A stretch of 64,000 bases of DNA from Lachnospiraceae bacterium. Its GTDB lineage: Bacteria > Bacillota > Clostridia > Lachnospirales > Lachnospiraceae. The DNA lies in the NCBI GenBank assembly GCA_016286555.1, contig JAEETA010000002.1:62001-126000 (forward strand), in the 5' to 3' direction. Made by a program: the position numbers and the translations under genes. Position 1 is the stretch's first letter. Every line of letters starts with the position of its first letter. Positions 62,063 to 64,000 of this stretch are shown in pieces. The notes under the pieces are model-generated. The model was not told where the DNA came from and did no database searches. It saw only the letters and a list, made by a program, of their open reading frames with translations.

Positions 62063-62143
62063 AGCGATCTCCTTACAACACAAAATTACTGTCACTTCAC
62101 CATTTTCTATGGTTTTGCGGGATTTTGCAAGCGGCGCGCCACG

Positions 62144-62183
62144 GAAAAATCAAAGGGCAGACCGCTGCAGGCCAGCCCTTTGA
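62144..62183 (-). terminator. Intrinsic terminator after the XRE regulator gene
   Basis: A 9-bp perfect stem (TCAAAGGGC at 62150-62158 with 62175-62183) and a 16-base loop are followed on the transcribed strand by TTTTTCC. Confidence 0.85.
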
Positions 62184-62223
62184 GACTTCAATATTCTTTC
62201 TTGATAATTTTTCTTACGTATCC

Positions 62224-62454
62224 TCAGGATTCACTGTCCGACTTTGCTGCCGGATCATATTCCAGGATATCTCCGGGCTGACAGTTCAGTGCCTCGCAGA
62301 TGGCTTCCAGTGTGGAAAACCGGACGGCACTGATCTTTCCCGTCTTGATCTTGGAGAGGTTCACGTTGGATACACCGACCCGCTCCGAAAGCTCGTTCAG
62401 ACTCATTTTCCGATCCGCCATAACGCGGTCCAGTCTCAGAATGATCTTACCCAT
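62224..62454 (-). CDS. XRE-family transcriptional regulator (YozG-like)
   Basis: The 76-residue protein is a single Cro/C1-type helix-turn-helix domain: LDRVMADRKMSLNELSERVGVSNVNLSKIKTGK forms helices 1-3, and FSTLEAICEALNCQPGDILEY completes the five-helix fold typical of the short YozG group. It follows the DUF2975-like membrane protein gene by 14 bases, a common pair in Firmicutes. It probably binds the repeats at 63118-63136 and 63175-63193 flanking the operon promoter, which is inference from their position. Confidence 0.93.
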   Translation of the reverse strand: MGKIILRLDRVMADRKMSLNELSERVGVSNVNLSKIKTGKISAVRFSTLEAICEALNCQPGDILEYDPAAKSDSES

Positions 62455-62468
62455 ATTCCGGCCCTCCT

Positions 62469-63023
62469 TTACAATGTCTCATCCACTTCGGTCTGCAGCG
62501 CAGCGCCATACTCAAGGATGGCATAAATGCACCACATCATCAGCCCTACCAGAAGGCCGCAGCCGACGCCCACAAAGAGTACACAGACAACGGTGGAGAT
62601 GATAAAGGCGGTACGGACCTGCTTCATAATGTTCTCGGAGAAGGGATTTTCCTCCGCGATGAGGCTCTTCAGGATCTTCTCAAAAATGCTGATGATCACA
62701 ATGAGCATCACGCTGATGCCGGCGCCCCAGCCGATCATGTAAAGGAAGGGGGCGGTGTAGTTGCCCTGTGCAAAATAGGACTCATAGTCAATGTCAAAAT
62801 CGATCAGGCCGCCATTGACACCCATCTGATCCACGGTAAGATTTCCGGCTTCAAATTCTTCTGCGATGAACCGGTCGACATCCGGGGTAGCCACCAAAGC
62901 GATGGCACCGACGATGCAGCAGACCATCCCGATCACTGCCACGATCTTCAGAAATACGAAAAACTTGACGGACTTCTCACAGCGGGACTTAATTACATTT
63001 AACTTGGTTTCCTGTGCACTCAT
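62469..63023 (-). CDS. DUF2975-like membrane protein
   Basis: The 184-residue protein has four predicted membrane helices (about residues 20-45, 92-112, 140-165 and 158-176), with an extracytoplasmic loop after the first. The region SLIAEENPFSENIMKQVRTAFI matches the NPF-containing motif of DUF2975 proteins, which are regularly encoded next to a short XRE regulator. The molecular function of the family is unknown. It is the first gene of a two-gene operon. Confidence 0.75.
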   Translation of the reverse strand: MSAQETKLNVIKSRCEKSVKFFVFLKIVAVIGMVCCIVGAIALVATPDVDRFIAEEFEAGNLTVDQMGVNGGLIDFDIDYESYFAQGNYTAPFLYMIGWGAGISVMLIVIISIFEKILKSLIAEENPFSENIMKQVRTAFIISTVVCVLFVGVGCGLLVGLMMWCIYAILEYGAALQTEVDETL

Positions 63024-63117
63024 TTCATTTCCTCCTCTTATGCCGGAGCCTTTCGCTGCCGGTTCCTGTGCTGATTTCAGATACTTGGTTTGTAGCGATC
63101 AGTGTTACCATTAAATA

Positions 63118-63193
63118 TTTAATGTTTATCGATAAACCAAGTCTAGCAGAGGGAAAAATGATTGTCAACTATTTTTTAATGTTTTTCGTTAAA
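63118..63193 (-). promoter_or_regulatory. Promoter of the DUF2975-XRE operon with flanking repeat operators
   Basis: The promoter is TTGACA (63163-63168), a 17-base spacer and TAGACT (63140-63145) on the minus strand. The repeats TTTAATGTTTATCGATAAA (63118-63136) and TTTAATGTTTTTCGTTAAA (63175-63193), 17/19 identical and in the same orientation, flank it, one over the start point and one upstream of -35. This is a typical layout for autorepression by the adjacent XRE protein. Confidence 0.7.
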
Positions 63194-63231
63194 TTTTTAA
63201 TCGTAATCAAAAATCAGCGGTTTTTCGCTGC

Positions 63232-64000
63232 TCAAAGCAGCCTTCGGACTGCATCTCTGTATTCGTCAGGATCCTTGCTTTTGCGGATCCGTGCCAGCGC
63301 ATCCTCCCTGTCGGGATAGCGGCTTCCCATGTAAAACCAGAGTTCCTTCATTTTAAACAGAATGTCCTTCTCTGCGAAGTTCGCTTCCCGGTAGGCATCC
63401 CACATGGCGTCCAGATAGGTTTGCATTTCCTCCACAGTAGCAGGATCGCCGCCCTTGATCTCCCGGGCCAGGGCAGGATCCGCCACCAGGCCTCTTCCGA
63501 TCATAAAGCGGCTGACCCCCGGCAGTTCCTTACTGACACGGGCCGCATCCTCCGGCGTACAGATATCCCCGTTGTAGCACACCGGACATGTCAGTTGCGC
63601 TGCCATCGCCCGAAAGGCCTCCAGGTTCGGAGTACCTTTGTAGAGATCCGTCCGGACTCTGGGGTGGATGATCACTTCACAAAAAGGGAAGCGCCCCAAC
63701 ACCTCTCCCAGCGCGGCGCTTTCCGATGCATCGTTGTATCCGATCCGTGTTTTTACCGAGATCCGGGGCAGATCCTCCGCAGCGAAGACCTCCTCGAAAA
63801 AGGCATTCAACCTCTCCGGATCCGCCAGCATGCCGGAGCCCTTCCCCTTGGTCACCACCGTGGGGGAGGGACAGCCCAGATTCAGGTTCACCTCTTCGTA
63901 GCCCGCGGATGCGATCTCCCGGGCCGCCCAAATAAAATCAACTGCATTAGCCGTCAGCACCTGAGGGATCAGCTGCGGATCATAAGGAAGATACTCCCGC
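63232..64000 (-). CDS. dus: tRNA-dihydrouridine synthase, N-terminus cut by window edge
   Basis: The visible 255 codons cover the middle and C-terminal parts of a flavin-dependent enzyme that reduces uridines in tRNA. Seen are EVNLNLGCPSP with the catalytic Cys, ISVKTRIGY, IIHPRVRTDLYKGTPNLEAF, VCYNGDICTPEDA and FMIGRGLVADPAL, all standard Dus blocks. An internal GTG at 63960 could be mistaken for the start, but the frame is open to the window edge and the upstream codons (YDPQLIPQ) fit the family, so the true start lies beyond 64000. Confidence 0.93.
   Translation of the reverse strand, partial: REYLPYDPQLIPQVLTANAVDFIWAAREIASAGYEEVNLNLGCPSPTVVTKGKGSGMLADPERLNAFFEEVFAAEDLPRISVKTRIGYNDASESAALGEVLGRFPFCEVIIHPRVRTDLYKGTPNLEAFRAMAAQLTCPVCYNGDICTPEDAARVSKELPGVSRFMIGRGLVADPALAREIKGGDPATVEEMQTYLDAMWDAYREANFAEKDILFKMKELWFYMGSRYPDREDALARIRKSKDPDEYRDAVRRLL

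Noticed and set aside
63960..64000. GTG at 63960 as the true start of the dihydrouridine synthase
   Set aside because: The frame remains open to the window edge and the upstream residues fit the family, so the gene is simply truncated by the window.
1..64000. tRNA or rRNA genes, CRISPR arrays, insertion sequences and prophage genes
   Set aside because: Reading both strands showed no T-loop-like GGTTCGAATCC signatures, no regularly spaced repeats and no transposase or integrase motifs. A short tRNA could still be missed by eye.

Overview
The window reads as chromosomal DNA of a motile Gram-positive anaerobe of the Lachnospiraceae (Clostridia). Supporting evidence is the gene order tig-clpP-clpX-engB, a yicC-gmk-rpoZ-rimO-pgsA-cinA operon, Gram-positive LexA boxes at recA, strong AGGAGG ribosome sites, sigma-28 type flagellin promoters, a GH53 galactanase lipoprotein and an agr-type peptide system. 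The genus cannot be fixed from the sequence alone. No rRNA, tRNA, transposase or CRISPR array was seen.

Region 1 (1-9000) is a surface-glycan and phosphonate locus. A three-domain fusion (nucleotidyltransferase, cytidylyltransferase-like, PEP mutase), a phosphonopyruvate decarboxylase and an iron-type alcohol dehydrogenase predict 2-hydroxyethylphosphonate and its CMP-activated form. A CDP-glycerol-type phosphotransferase and other glycosyltransferases lie beside them.

Region 2 (9000-25900) is a flagellin glycosylation and late flagellar locus. It holds nonulosonic (sialic/legionaminic-type) acid genes, a FemAB/GNAT-like protein, a TPR plus alkaline-phosphatase-superfamily protein and a Maf-type flagellin glycosyltransferase between two flagellins that are 92% identical. 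The flaG-fliD-fliS-fliT-like operon follows. Three sigma-28 type promoters are visible, and their leaders carry repeated hairpins with GGA loops that look like CsrA sites.

Region 3 (25900-37250) is mixed: a CgeB-like glycosyltransferase coupled to an acyl carrier protein, a GH53 endo-galactanase, a MurD2-MurL pair (the route that adds L-Glu and then epimerises it), a RACo-like ASKHA ATPase, RNase Y and a membrane acyltransferase. Region 4 (37250-50850) is core: recA-recX, cinA to yicC, a BspA/DUF4214 surface protein, a cold-shock gene with a structured leader, clpB and an acyltransferase.

Region 5 (50850-55900) is a visibly AT-richer block bounded by terminators. It encodes an agr-like quorum-sensing circuit in an unusual order: a 45-residue AgrD-like propeptide (55621-55758), a secreted C39-like cysteine peptidase, a lipoprotein, a terminator hairpin, then AgrB, a LytTR regulator and a GHKL histidine kinase. 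A 9-bp direct repeat with 21-bp period upstream of agrD looks like the regulator's own site. This is the best candidate for a little-described system in the window.

Region 6 (55900-64000) holds a TraX-like protein, the engB-clpX-clpP-tig group, a cation efflux protein, a DUF2975-like/XRE pair with repeats flanking its promoter, and a truncated tRNA-dihydrouridine synthase.
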